The notes under the pieces are model-generated. The model did no database searches, had not been told where the DNA came from, and worked only from the letters and a program-made list of their open reading frames with translations. Below are positions 26,588 through 36,136 of a stretch of DNA of 64,000 nucleotides, one piece after another (the first letter of the stretch is position 1; the number at the start of each line of letters is the position of its first letter). The stretch lies in assembly GCA_052161625.1 (NCBI GenBank), contig CP197412.1. One strand, given 5' to 3'. The translations under genes were made by a program, and so were the position numbers. The stretch comes from JBKCUI01 sp052161625. Its GTDB lineage: Bacteria; Planctomycetota; Planctomycetia; Pirellulales; Pirellulaceae.

Positions 26588-28041
26588 GTGGCGAGGACGC
26601 TAACGGCAACGAGGCTGAGAGCCAACCCCGCATCTTGATTTTGGACACCGTAGTGGAGCAATTCGAACATCCGCATCGAAACGGGTGTGACACTGGGAGG
26701 AAGCACCAGCAAATAGGATTCGAGATTGGCGAAACTGACAAAGAACACCGCGGTGACTCCTGCGCAAAAGGGGCGTGCGAGCGCTCTCCAGTGGGCCCAT
26801 CGCCACGACCCGTCGAGGGCTAGCAGATCACCGAAGCGTTGCTCCCATCTCCAAGCAGCAATCCATAGCGATCCGAAAAGAATCGGGGCGCAACGGGTTT
26901 GAAGAGCCAGAACGGGAGCTGCGAGCGTGTCGTTCCCAATCCAGCCGAGCCAGCCCGTTTGATCCACAAGGCATCGTTGGATGGACCAATTCACAAGCGG
27001 TCCGGGCAGTGCGAAGCAGAAAACGAATCCCGCCGCAAGACAAACACTTCGAAAGAGAATCGAAGTGCGTGAACCGGCGAAAGCAACAACGATTGCAACG
27101 GCTGCAATGGCGATTGCCAGCAAGGTCGCGTAGAGACTAATCGCTAGACTCCACTGAAGCTCTGGAAGAAACTCCCGCGTTGCGAGGAGCGAATGGAGGA
27201 CAGTGCGGAGACTCCATGTCCGTTCGATTGTGTCGCCGATTTGAACGACTTGCCACCCAGCCTTGATCACCAGAGCGAGGATCGGCAAACCGACAAAGCA
27301 AACCGCGATGCACCAAGCGAGAGATCCCGCTCCCCACTTCAACGAACGAGGAGACAGGCTTGAACCAAGGGAATCGCTTTCGACCTCTCCTCGGATGCTT
27401 TTGCATAAGAACAAAAGCGTCACCCCCGTCATCAAGGCGATTGCCACAGCATAGACGAACATACCTACCATGGGTACCGTTCGCGTCTTTTGAAATTGAA
27501 CTTGTTGGTAAAGCGTCTCTGTCCAAGTAGGAACGCGAAACAAATTGGTCACCACCATGTCATTGGTAGTGAGAACCGCTATCAAAAGCCATGCGAGAGC
27601 AAGCCAGGGTAGGGAGTTTCGCAAAACCACTTTACGAAATGCCGAAACCATCCCCCGCTCGAGCAGGGCCAGCCGAAAGGAATCGTGAAGGGATCGTTCG
27701 AACGCGATGGAAACAAGCAAGAAACCCAGAGGCAGCCACGAAGCGGCTTGTATCCAAATGCAAGCGAGTATGGCATAGCCTGGATGAAGAGCCGCGGTGA
27801 CTTGATTCCAACGCAGAATACTTTGGTCACCGAATCCAGCGCTCCACGCCGTCGCTTGAACGTAGAGGGGAACCAACACCAACGAGAGAATTGCTGCACG
27901 CAGCAATCGTCCACCTGGGATACGGACAACCACCGTCGCAAAAGCCAACACGACACTCAGTAACAAACATAGCGTCGCGGTACCAAGACTCACATACAAG
28001 GAGTGTAGCGAAGCATCGAATGCGGGTGTGTCCCAAAGCAT
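26557..28041 (-). CDS. Two-domain ABC transporter permease (FbpB/ThiP-like)
   Basis: Integral membrane protein of 494 residues with about twelve helices in two similar halves, the layout of fused permeases for iron(III), thiamine or phosphonate-type importers. EAA-like loops that contact the ATPase are visible: residues near LLERGMVSAFRKVVLRNSLPWL in the first half and ALDGSWRWAHWRALARPFCAG in the second. Neither a substrate-binding protein nor an ATPase gene lies nearby, so the partners must be encoded elsewhere. It lies 42 bases after the DUF11-like gene and could be transcribed with it. Its end overlaps the convergent membrane protein gene by 31 bases. Iron is the commonest substrate for this layout, but specificity cannot be read here. 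Confidence 0.8.
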   Translation of the reverse strand: MLWDTPAFDASLHSLYVSLGTATLCLLLSVVLAFATVVVRIPGGRLLRAAILSLVLVPLYVQATAWSAGFGDQSILRWNQVTAALHPGYAILACIWIQAASWLPLGFLLVSIAFERSLHDSFRLALLERGMVSAFRKVVLRNSLPWLALAWLLIAVLTTNDMVVTNLFRVPTWTETLYQQVQFQKTRTVPMVGMFVYAVAIALMTGVTLLFLCKSIRGEVESDSLGSSLSPRSLKWGAGSLAWCIAVCFVGLPILALVIKAGWQVVQIGDTIERTWSLRTVLHSLLATREFLPELQWSLAISLYATLLAIAIAAVAIVVAFAGSRTSILFRSVCLAAGFVFCFALPGPLVNWSIQRCLVDQTGWLGWIGNDTLAAPVLALQTRCAPILFGSLWIAAWRWEQRFGDLLALDGSWRWAHWRALARPFCAGVTAVFFVSFANLESYLLVLPPSVTPVSMRMFELLHYGVQNQDAGLALSLVAVSVLATYGLSWRGRR

Positions 28042-28083
28042 AGAGTGATCTGCTATTGCCAGGACGCTCCGCCCCGAGCGTCA

Positions 28084-30819
28084 TCAATCTTCGGTTCCAA
28101 TCGGTCCGCTTGCAAGAAATCGGGTCGATTCTTCTTGGAGGAGATTCGCATCTCCAGCGTCGCATTTTACTTCTGCACGGAATCGATGCACCCCTTGCTG
28201 AGAGGCTTCTGCGAAAACACGCAACGTAACCTTGGTCCCCGCATCGACATTACCGATCGGTTCGAAGAGGACCTGCCCCGGCTGAATTCGCCCTTCGGCT
28301 CCTTCAAAACGGACCGGCTCGATCCCTTCCGAGAATTGCGCCAAGACTTGGACTCCGGTCGCTGCTTTGCTTCCTCGGTTATGGATTTCGATTTCATAAA
28401 CAACAGGTTGCCCCACGGGCGCGGGAGCGATCGGGTCCTTAACGGTTAGCTTCAAGTCGACAATCGAATCGATCAACGTTGTGTGCGAGGAAGAGAGCGG
28501 CAGTCCGTTCTTGCAAGCAGCCGTGAACTCCAGAACATTTCCCCCTGTTTCATTCATTGCAAGTCCGAAGGGAAACGAGACCGACTCTTGCGGTTGCAGT
28601 CGTTTAATGTCCCAGTGGATGGTATTCCCCTTGCGAATCGCTCCGGATGGCAAATTCGATGGGCTCGCTCCATCGGGGATTTTCAAGGAGCATTCGGCGT
28701 TCGATGCCGCGACGTCCCCTCGATTGACGACGGTCACGCGGTATTCCGCCGAGGTTCCTTGGAAGAACTCGGACGGGCCAGTCCACGTAGCTTCGAGTAC
28801 GGCCTGTTTGACCTTTACCTGGATTTCCCCTTTGGCCTCCAGTTTGGCCGAGTCACTCCTCGCCGTAGCTGAGACAGGAATCGTACCGTTTTGTTCGAAC
28901 AACAGTTCGACATCGATCACTTTCTCGTCACCTGGTGGAACATCACCTACCTTGGACTGATTGCTACCGTAGTTTCCTGCCTGGAGAACCACTTCGACAT
29001 TCTTTGCCACTGCGTTTCCTGGATTGCGGACACGCAATCGGTAGTTTTGAGGAGTTCCAAATTCGGCTTCTGATGGTCCTTCGAGCGCGACTTCCAGTTG
29101 CGGTTGTTGTACGCGGATCGCGTACTCTTGCGATTGTGGGACGGCGGTCCATTCGATCCCCATTGCGAAATGCTCAGGCTTGATCGTGCGAAGGGTGATT
29201 CGCAGGGAGACTTGCCCGCCGGCTTGGAGCTTTGGAATCTCCCAACCAATCGCATTCTCCTCGGGTGCATTCTCTGGTTCTGATTGGCCATGTGAAGCAG
29301 ATAGTTGTCCGACTTCTACCGAGGATGGGACGGAGATGCGGAGCAACAATCCATTCAAATCGACATTCCCTTCGTTCTTCGCGAGAATTTCGAACGTCGC
29401 ATCTTGACCAACCAGCAGCGCATCGGGGCCTTGTACGGAAACGCGAACACCGGGCAGTTGCATCATGCCGAGAGAAGATTTGGTGCTCCGCGTGTCGAGG
29501 TTCGGTCCTTTTTGGGGCGATCGCTGTTGGGGTGGGGAAGCTTCAAATTGATTCGGAGAAATCGCGGGTGACTTCGATGGAATGGTGGACATGGCGCTTG
29601 GTGGCGCGGTCGGCAACGGGAGAGGCTCTTCTGCCTTTACCGCGCGCGAACTGATCGGTTGGCTGGGAACTTTGGTGTTCTTCGAGCGACTGGTGAAGAC
29701 ACGAGGCACATCCACTTCGTCCGCCTTCGCAGTTTCGATAGGTCGGTGGATCGGAGCGGTCGCGGTTGAACGATTACCACTCGGGATATCAACGCCCGAG
29801 TTGTTGCCGTTCGAATTGATGCCGCCCAAGTTCTTGCCATGCGATGGACCAGGACTTGGAGAATTTGCATTCGATGGATTGCGAGCGATGGTCGTCGAGG
29901 AAGTTTTCGAGGAGGAATCGCTGGACAAATCGATGAGGCTGGGCGCGTCATCCTTATCCGTACGAATGGAAGGGCTGGGGGAGGGAGCGAGCGGAGACGA
30001 GTCCGAGCTTCGGCGCGACGAGTTGTTTACTGGTAGGCGGGCGTTCGGGGCGCTGCTACCTGCCCCGTCCGAGCGAGTGGAGATATCGGGCTTGGCGGGG
30101 GTACCTGCACCTTGGTACGACAGCGGAGAGTCGTCTGCATCGGGGGTTGAGAAGCTACCCGGGGCGCTCCGACTCACCACGGGAGGCGCGACGTCGAGTG
30201 GCGGGGTGGACTTAGGTGACCGGGTAGGAGAAGGAGGAGGGACCACGATTTCTTCCAGTTCGATCTCGCTTTCCTCGCGGTTGGGGGCAAAGCGGGGTCG
30301 GGGTAGATTTTTGAATGGCTCGCGGAACGGACGGCTTGGTTCCTCGGCAGCAGCCGACGGAGTTGGAGGGGGAAGCGACGGGGAATCGTCCGATTCGACC
30401 GGCTCGTCGGCACTTTGGCGGAAAACGCGGTTTGTGAAGGATTTGAGGGGGACTAGCAGGCCGCCACGGGTTTGGGGTTCGGCCGCGGCACCTTCTTCAG
30501 GTCGAGCGGGATTGGCTTCAGGTTGAGCGGGTTTGCTACGTCCGGGGCGAAAGAGAGTCGAGCCGGGCTTGAGGCTGATCGTTGGACGGGAGGGCTTCGG
30601 AGCTTGTTCCGACTCCTCTGACGGTTTACGGGCAAAGAGTTTGCTGAAAGGGTTGGAGAATGCGGGCTTCGGCGAGACCGATTCGTTTGCGGTCGCTTCG
30701 GGGGCGTCGTCCGATTGCGCGAGGGAGGGGGAGGGATAGGTTGCCAGCAGGAGCAGGGTCGCGATCAAGCATCCTGGTAGGGTGCGCGAGCGAACGAGGG
30801 TGTTTCCTAATAGCGACAT
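28084..30819 (-). CDS. Secreted DUF11/CARDB-like protein with long disordered region
   Basis: A 911-residue exported protein. The signal peptide is LIATLLLLATYPSPSLAQ, cleaved near residue 35. Residues about 36-450 are Pro/Ser/Asn-rich and low in complexity, probably disordered. Four Ig-like beta modules follow at about 456-545, 576-670, 676-775 and 788-900. Each has the DUF11/CARDB pattern, for example LEVALEGPSEAEFGTPQNY followed by RVRNPGNAVAKNVEV, and VYEIEIHNRGSKAATGVQV. Such modules occur in planctomycete surface and cell-wall proteins. GGAG seven bases before the ATG at 30819 supports the start. The gene is divergent from the large VWA gene across a 637-base gap. A structural or adhesive surface role is inferred. 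Confidence 0.8.
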   Translation of the reverse strand: MSLLGNTLVRSRTLPGCLIATLLLLATYPSPSLAQSDDAPEATANESVSPKPAFSNPFSKLFARKPSEESEQAPKPSRPTISLKPGSTLFRPGRSKPAQPEANPARPEEGAAAEPQTRGGLLVPLKSFTNRVFRQSADEPVESDDSPSLPPPTPSAAAEEPSRPFREPFKNLPRPRFAPNREESEIELEEIVVPPPSPTRSPKSTPPLDVAPPVVSRSAPGSFSTPDADDSPLSYQGAGTPAKPDISTRSDGAGSSAPNARLPVNNSSRRSSDSSPLAPSPSPSIRTDKDDAPSLIDLSSDSSSKTSSTTIARNPSNANSPSPGPSHGKNLGGINSNGNNSGVDIPSGNRSTATAPIHRPIETAKADEVDVPRVFTSRSKNTKVPSQPISSRAVKAEEPLPLPTAPPSAMSTIPSKSPAISPNQFEASPPQQRSPQKGPNLDTRSTKSSLGMMQLPGVRVSVQGPDALLVGQDATFEILAKNEGNVDLNGLLLRISVPSSVEVGQLSASHGQSEPENAPEENAIGWEIPKLQAGGQVSLRITLRTIKPEHFAMGIEWTAVPQSQEYAIRVQQPQLEVALEGPSEAEFGTPQNYRLRVRNPGNAVAKNVEVVLQAGNYGSNQSKVGDVPPGDEKVIDVELLFEQNGTIPVSATARSDSAKLEAKGEIQVKVKQAVLEATWTGPSEFFQGTSAEYRVTVVNRGDVAASNAECSLKIPDGASPSNLPSGAIRKGNTIHWDIKRLQPQESVSFPFGLAMNETGGNVLEFTAACKNGLPLSSSHTTLIDSIVDLKLTVKDPIAPAPVGQPVVYEIEIHNRGSKAATGVQVLAQFSEGIEPVRFEGAEGRIQPGQVLFEPIGNVDAGTKVTLRVFAEASQQGVHRFRAEVKCDAGDANLLQEESTRFLASGPIGTED

Positions 30820-31456
30820 CGATCAACTCCGTGATTTATTCTGTTGCGAAGGGGGTACCTCAACAAAGAGTCTTGATAAGGAGAGAGCCCTTCCTTTCGT
30901 CCTATCGGGAATTGGTAGTGAGAAGCTGAAACGAATAGGCAGAAGTTGCCGACTTTTCCGAAATCGCGGGGTTCTCCCGCGTACGATATTGCTACATTCC
31001 CCTCATTCAACCGCAGCAAAACGAGACTTCAATCTTTTTCTCTGCGGACTTGCAAGTTCCCTCTTCGTTTTTCCAAGTGGGATTTGGTGGGGAACCGAAC
31101 TTTCTCCCCAGATTTTCCATTTTTGGAACGGAATACGCAGTAGCTTGCTAAAGCACCCCCATTCCGCCGCTCCTTCAGCTTGACCACGGCGTCTCGCTGA
31201 AGCTTGCCAGGGTCCTGCAGAGGTTTGTCAGGGTCTTGCAGAGGCTTTGCCGCGAAGTGGCGATTGGAGGGGGGAGTAAAGCGTCTAGGGTAAGTGTCAA
31301 CCGGATGTCGTTCGAGTTAGATCGACGGAGGTTGGGGCTGTTTTGTTAGGGAATTGCGATGTTTTTAATGGCATCCTGCCTTGGCGAGAAATACGATTAG
31401 ACGGTAGTTGGACCAATTTCTTCTCATCCATTCGAGCCGGTTTGGAGCGAATCGTT
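30820..31456. other. 637-base divergent intergenic region
   Basis: Separates the DUF11-like gene (minus) from the VWA gene (plus) and should carry both promoters. The only structure I can defend is a 21-base tandem repeat at 31204-31245. Open frames here have no family motif and are not called. Moving the VWA start to 31457 makes this one of the longest non-coding stretches in the window. Confidence 0.5.
31204..31245 (+). repeat. 21-base tandem repeat, two copies
   Basis: Units 31204-31224 and 31225-31245 (core CAGGGTCYTGCAGAGG) differ at three positions. The first six bases of a third copy (TTTGCC-like) follow. The repeat lies about 210 bases before the VWA start and could be a binding array or replication slippage. 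Confidence 0.6.
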
Positions 31457-34400
31457 ATGCGACTGTTTCTGGGTATGAATCGAGCTCTTTTGCTCGGCGT
31501 CGGGCTTCTTTGGAGCTGTTCGGCGTTGGCAGCGGATCAGAGTTCACGCATGCTGACATTTGAGGATCGTGGGCAAACGCATTTTGCGTTGAGTTTGACG
31601 ACATCTCAGCTGGAAGCGGTACCGGGCAAAGCGAAGCGTGTTGCGGTGGTTGTCGACACGTCGGCGTCGCAGAGCGGGTCGTACCGCAGCGATTCGCTGG
31701 AGCTTGCCGAGCGTGTATTGGCAGGGTTGTCGGATGCATCGGTGGTCGCCTTGTTGGGTTGCGACATCGAGCCGACGGTGTTGGGAGTGGGTGGACCTGG
31801 AAGCGCTGAGATTGTTTCCGGATTAGAGAAGCTGAAGCAGACGGTTCCATTGGGGACGACCGATTTGGTGGCAGCGTTGTCGAAGGCTCGCGAGGTGTTA
31901 GGCGAGGGGAGCGATGCAAGTATTTTGTACATTGGGGATGGATTCCATCGTTGCAATTTGTTGGAGCCCAAGGGATTTGAGTCGTTGATTCAAGCGTTGC
32001 GAGAGACGCGCACGACGGTGAGTTCGATGGCGATTGGCCCGGACGCGGACGTCGAGTTTTTGGCGACGATTGCAAATCACACTGGTGGAATGGTTCACGT
32101 CCATCGAAATATTTCGGGTGCTTCGAATCAGCAGATGGCGGTGCAATTAGCGAAAGAGTGCACAGCCCCTGTATTCTGGCCCAGCGATGCGACTTGGCCC
32201 GATTCGATCGAGGTAGCGTATCCAGAGATGGTTCCCCCGTTGCGAACCGATCGGGATTCGATCGTGGTCGGGACTCTCAAGGGGTCGACGGCCGAGGGCC
32301 AAGTGGCTTTGCGAGGCGTCATTGCCGGCAAAGAGGTAGGGTTGAACTGGTCGGTTCAAACCGAGGGGATCAATCCCGATTTGGCGTTCCTTCCGAAAGT
32401 AGTTGAGAAGGCTCGGTTGGATGGCGGATTGCTTTTGCCGACCGCTGGCTCGGACGCTTTGAAGTCCCTGGGAAGTGTACTGATGTCCAGTTCAGAAGAA
32501 TTGGTGAAAGACGCGCGGTACGCGTTGGGGAGCGGGGATCGCGATTCCGCGATTGCGATTGCGACCGAAGCATTGAAGCGTTCTCCGAATAGCCTCAGCG
32601 CCAAGAATATATTGGACGCCGCCATGGCGATGGAGCCAAACGGCAGTGGAGCGAGCCGACCCTCTGCGTCTGGCGATGCACGGAAGGGGTCAGAGCTTCC
32701 CAAAGAGAAGCCCGTGAAGGCACCCAGTGTATCTCCAAAGCCCAGTGCATCTCCAATGCCCAGTGCCTCTCGGAAGATTGTCAAGTTTATCGCTTTCCAA
32801 GCGGGTGATGATCCCTTTGGTGCACCTGCAACGCAGCCGGGACAAGATCCCTTTCAGGACGATAAAACCGCGACACCTCCAGCGAATGTTGTCCCGCCAT
32901 CGACTCCAATTGTTCCCACGGAATCGGCTCCGGCTCCGACGTTAGGTTCCGATGCGGGGAGCCTGCTAAGCGCTCCCGGGGTTGCCTACGATGAGCTTGC
33001 AGATGCTGGGGAGCTGTTGCGAGAAGACGAATCGTTGCGAAGAGTTGCGGCACAGCAGCTTGAGGCACAGGTCAAGGCTGAGATTGCTGCGTCGCGTCGC
33101 GCCAGCATGCCAGGTGCACCGTCGACTGACTTCAGTGCTATGAAATTGTCCTTGAAGTCGTTGTTGGACCAAGTGCGAAGAGCCCCTGAGCTGGACGCGG
33201 GGAGCCGAGTTCGGCTTGAGAAGTCGGTTGCGGAAGCGATTCAGCGTGCGGCGCGGGCTGAGGCCGCCAAACGAGAAGAAATTGCACGAGAAGAGGCAGT
33301 CCGATCCGCACAGTCAGCAACCCAACGGTTATTGGCTGAGTCCGAAAGGCGAGAAGAGACGATCAAGCAGTTGGTGGATCGTTACGATTCTTTGATGCGA
33401 CAGCAAATGTATTCCGCAGCGAATACGGAGGTAGCTCCCCAAATCACTTCGCTAGATCGCGAATCGGTGATCGATGTCGTTACGAACCTTGAGTCGAACA
33501 TGGCAGCAAATGCCCGGTTGATCGAGGATGTCATCAATCAGCGAAACAAAGCCTTCGTCGATTCCCTCTACTTGAACGAAATGGGATTGGTACCGTTCGT
33601 CGACGAACCACCCATCCGATATCCACCGCACGATGTTTGGCAAGCGTTGAGCCGTCGTCGTCTGGAACGATACGGTTCGATCGATTTGTCCGGTGGCAAG
33701 GAATCCGAGCGCAAGATCTACCGATCGCTAGATGAGAAGGTCAACGTAGACTTCAACGGTCTTCCCTTGTCAGCTGTCCTTTCCCGCTTCGCGGACGATC
33801 AAGGTATTCCGATCGTTCCCGATGAGAAGGCGTTGGAGGAAGAAACCATTTCGCTGGACGAACCTATTACGCTTCAGTTGGCCTCGGATGTTTCCTTCCG
33901 TTCGGCCTTGAAGTTGATTCTAGAACCGCTGAATTTAACCTACGTCATCGAAGACGAAGTCATGCGGATCACCACCAAGCAGAGCTCGGCCAACGTTGTC
34001 CGTGTTTATCCTGTCGGCGACCTTGTGATCCCCGTAATCCCCGGCATGGCAGGCGGCGGGATGATGGGTGGCATGGGCGGTATGGGAGGCATGGGTGGTG
34101 GCATGGGCGGCATGGGCGGCGGCATGGGTGGTATGGGCGGAATGGGTGGCATGGGAGGCATGGGTGGTGGAATGGGAGGCATGGGTGGCATGGGGATGGG
34201 TGGCATGGGAGGTGGCATGTTCGATGTGAACGACACCCCCCAGAAAGCTTCCTCCGCAGCACCTGCCGCGAAGTCCCCTGCTCAGCTCATCGATGAGGTT
34301 GCCTCCGAAGATGAGAATGTGAAACTGGCCGCCGAAACCGAGCTTTCCAAGTGGGTTTTATCGAAGATGACCGCTGGGAAAAAGGCGATCGAAGCGGGTA

Positions 34401-35833
34401 ACAGCCAAGAAGCCACGCGACACTTCCAAGAGGTGATCGATACGGTCAATGAAGCGATGCGACGCTCGCTTCCGGCAGGATGGATGTACGACGCGCTCAG
34501 TACTGCCATGCAAGCCAACGAGTATTCGCCGCAATCCATTCGTCGTGTACTCCTCTCTGCCCTGGATTACGGGGCGGGCGAGGGAGATGCGATCAAGATC
34601 GCGAGGTACTTGAGCGGTGCCGGCATGAAGAAGGAAGCATTGAAGGTGCTGCGAGACGTCCACGTTTCGAACCCCATGAATAAGGATGCGTTGTCGCAGG
34701 CATTGGCGATTGCGACCGACACCGAAGACTTGGACGCAATGCGTTGGGCCTCGGCTGGCGTTTTGCGTCAAAGCTGGACCGACGATGCTTTGCCGTTGAT
34801 TGAAAAGGCGTTGCTCACCGCAAGAGCTTGCTATATCCGAATGACGGAAAACAAGGAAACGATGAACGCCTATACCTTTGAGCAGGAGCTCAAGGATGCG
34901 CGTACCCGCGACTTGATCGTCCGCGTTGTTTGGACCGGGGATGCCGATTTGGATATATCCGTCGAAGAGCCAGCGGGAACGGTTTGCGATCAACAGAATT
35001 CGCACACCGCGTCGGGAGGCATTCACTTGGGTGACGGCTCTTCCTTGGGCAAACCCTCGAAGGACGGCTACTCCGAGTCGTATGTTTGCGGCCAGGGCTA
35101 TGCGGGCGCCTACAAGATCATCATCAAGAAGATTTGGGGCGAAGTCGCTGGCGGGAAAGTGACCGTGAACATCTTGTCGGATTATGGAACCCCCGAGGTA
35201 AAAGTGATCCAACAGGTCGTCGAAATGGGGCCGACCGCTCCGATGGCGGTGGTGATTGCCCACGTGAAGAACGGTCATCGCTCGCAGCCGATCGAAGAAG
35301 CCTATTTGGCGAAGGTACGAACCGCGAAAAACGCGATGGGAGCAGCAATTCTCGCGCAGCAAGCGGGAGATGCCGCAAACAACGGTGCAGCAGGCGGGAA
35401 CAACGGCGCCGCAGGGGGGAACAACAATGCGGACGCAGGTTCGCTGAGTGATCTCGAACTGTTCTGGGCGAGGTATTGGGCAGCACAGAACAACAATGGC
35501 GGATTCAATAACGGGCGATTGCCGTTCTTTGGGCGCGGTGCCGTTGGTTATCAGCCACAGATTACCGTTATTCCTTCGGGAGCATTCATGACGCCGCTGG
35601 CGGTTATTTCGGGCGACCGTCGATATGTTCGAATCGGATTCCTGCAACCACCGAGCTTCAATGACATCATCTCGGTCGACACGTTCAATATTTCCACCGG
35701 ATCGACCGGCACTGGAGGCACGGGTGGAGTGGGTGGAGGTCTTGGAGGCGGCGGCCTGGGAGGCGGCGGACTCGGTGGTGGGGGCGGTCTCGGCGGCGGC
35801 GGCGGCGGTTTCGGAGGAGGCGGGTTGTTCTAA
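31457..35833 (+). CDS. 1458-residue secreted VWA protein with secretin-like and Met/Gly-rich regions
   Basis: The ATG at 31457 has GGAG nine bases upstream and starts a clear signal peptide (ALLLGVGLLWSCSALAA), so I prefer it to the in-frame TTG at 31343. Regions in order: VWA domain at about 58-230 with MIDAS-type DTSAS; Pro/Ser spacer with six-residue repeats (KPSASP); helical Ala/Glu/Arg region at about 530-640; a segment at 763-840 (VDFNGLPLSAVLSRFADDQG) resembling the short N-terminal domain of secretins and TonB receptors; a Met/Gly tract at 868-920 (MGGMGGGMGG repeats); a helical part; a DUF2135/YfaP-like module from about 1151 (VVWTGDADLDISVEEPAG); and a C-terminal Gly-rich tail. A rho-independent terminator follows at 35940. 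Function unknown; a cell-surface assembly is likely. Confidence 0.8.
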   Translation: MRLFLGMNRALLLGVGLLWSCSALAADQSSRMLTFEDRGQTHFALSLTTSQLEAVPGKAKRVAVVVDTSASQSGSYRSDSLELAERVLAGLSDASVVALLGCDIEPTVLGVGGPGSAEIVSGLEKLKQTVPLGTTDLVAALSKAREVLGEGSDASILYIGDGFHRCNLLEPKGFESLIQALRETRTTVSSMAIGPDADVEFLATIANHTGGMVHVHRNISGASNQQMAVQLAKECTAPVFWPSDATWPDSIEVAYPEMVPPLRTDRDSIVVGTLKGSTAEGQVALRGVIAGKEVGLNWSVQTEGINPDLAFLPKVVEKARLDGGLLLPTAGSDALKSLGSVLMSSSEELVKDARYALGSGDRDSAIAIATEALKRSPNSLSAKNILDAAMAMEPNGSGASRPSASGDARKGSELPKEKPVKAPSVSPKPSASPMPSASRKIVKFIAFQAGDDPFGAPATQPGQDPFQDDKTATPPANVVPPSTPIVPTESAPAPTLGSDAGSLLSAPGVAYDELADAGELLREDESLRRVAAQQLEAQVKAEIAASRRASMPGAPSTDFSAMKLSLKSLLDQVRRAPELDAGSRVRLEKSVAEAIQRAARAEAAKREEIAREEAVRSAQSATQRLLAESERREETIKQLVDRYDSLMRQQMYSAANTEVAPQITSLDRESVIDVVTNLESNMAANARLIEDVINQRNKAFVDSLYLNEMGLVPFVDEPPIRYPPHDVWQALSRRRLERYGSIDLSGGKESERKIYRSLDEKVNVDFNGLPLSAVLSRFADDQGIPIVPDEKALEEETISLDEPITLQLASDVSFRSALKLILEPLNLTYVIEDEVMRITTKQSSANVVRVYPVGDLVIPVIPGMAGGGMMGGMGGMGGMGGGMGGMGGGMGGMGGMGGMGGMGGGMGGMGGMGMGGMGGGMFDVNDTPQKASSAAPAAKSPAQLIDEVASEDENVKLAAETELSKWVLSKMTAGKKAIEAGNSQEATRHFQEVIDTVNEAMRRSLPAGWMYDALSTAMQANEYSPQSIRRVLLSALDYGAGEGDAIKIARYLSGAGMKKEALKVLRDVHVSNPMNKDALSQALAIATDTEDLDAMRWASAGVLRQSWTDDALPLIEKALLTARACYIRMTENKETMNAYTFEQELKDARTRDLIVRVVWTGDADLDISVEEPAGTVCDQQNSHTASGGIHLGDGSSLGKPSKDGYSESYVCGQGYAGAYKIIIKKIWGEVAGGKVTVNILSDYGTPEVKVIQQVVEMGPTAPMAVVIAHVKNGHRSQPIEEAYLAKVRTAKNAMGAAILAQQAGDAANNGAAGGNNGAAGGNNNADAGSLSDLELFWARYWAAQNNNGGFNNGRLPFFGRGAVGYQPQITVIPSGAFMTPLAVISGDRRYVRIGFLQPPSFNDIISVDTFNISTGSTGTGGTGGVGGGLGGGGLGGGGLGGGGGLGGGGGGFGGGGLF
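34058..34218 (+). repeat. In-frame GGCATGGGN micro-repeats (Met-Gly tract)
   Basis: About 160 bases of degenerate 6- to 9-base units encode Met-Gly-Gly and Gly-Gly-Met-Gly repeats inside the large VWA gene. Synonymous changes between units (ggc/ggt/gga) keep them from being exact, so the array is probably selected at protein level. Confidence 0.85.
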
Positions 35834-35939
35834 TCCCCCCTTTCCTCGAAGAGTCAGCGGTCGGGAAAGATCATCCCAGTCTGGAACACAGACCAACCCT
35901 CTCTGCAGGGACGCTGATTCTCTCAATTGCTTTCATAAC

Positions 35940-35971
35940 GAGGGCTCGGTTTTTGCCGAGCCCTCTTTTTG
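35940..35971 (+). terminator. Rho-independent terminator after the VWA gene
   Basis: A perfect ten-pair stem (GAGGGCTCGG with CCGAGCCCTC) has a six-base loop and is followed by TTTTTG. It stops transcription of the large VWA gene before the sigma factor operon. Confidence 0.9.
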
Positions 35972-36078
35972 TTTGTTACCAAGGATTGGAGCAACGGGAA
36001 AAGAACACTCCCTGGATTCCTCGTCCCCATGACTCGAAGTGTTATGATAGGGGCACAGAAAGTAAGTTCGGAGCGTTA

Positions 36079-36108
36079 GGAACTTTTCCGATCCCGCCGT
36101 GTTTCTAG
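36079..36108 (+). promoter_or_regulatory. Candidate ECF-type promoter of the sigma factor gene
   Basis: GGAACTT at 36079-36085 matches the -35 of RpoE-like ECF sigma factors. TCTAG at 36104-36108, 18 bases later, is a possible -10 (consensus TCTGA). It lies 29 bases before the sigma gene start, which suggests that the factor activates its own operon. Only two short motifs support it. Confidence 0.35.
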
Positions 36109-36136
36109 CTAGACCCCAGTTGCAAGAGCAGACAAT

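Larger units (their letters stand above)
35834..36136. other. 303-base intergenic region with terminator and sigma-gene promoter
   Basis: The first part holds the terminator of the VWA gene (35940-35971). The last 60 bases carry a candidate ECF-type promoter (36079-36108) for the sigma factor gene. Nothing else was recognised. Confidence 0.5.

Noticed and set aside
29582..30526. 314-codon plus-strand frame rich in Gly, Ser and Glu
   Set aside because: It is the antisense of the Pro/Ser-rich spacer of the DUF11-like gene; composition alone keeps it open.
34058..34218. Regular short repeats resembling a CRISPR or minisatellite array
   Set aside because: Units are 6-9 bases, in frame and encode Met/Gly repeats; there are no spacers or cas genes.
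34358..35926. 522-codon minus-strand frame
   Set aside because: It is antisense to the VWA gene and crosses its stop; translation shows no family motif.
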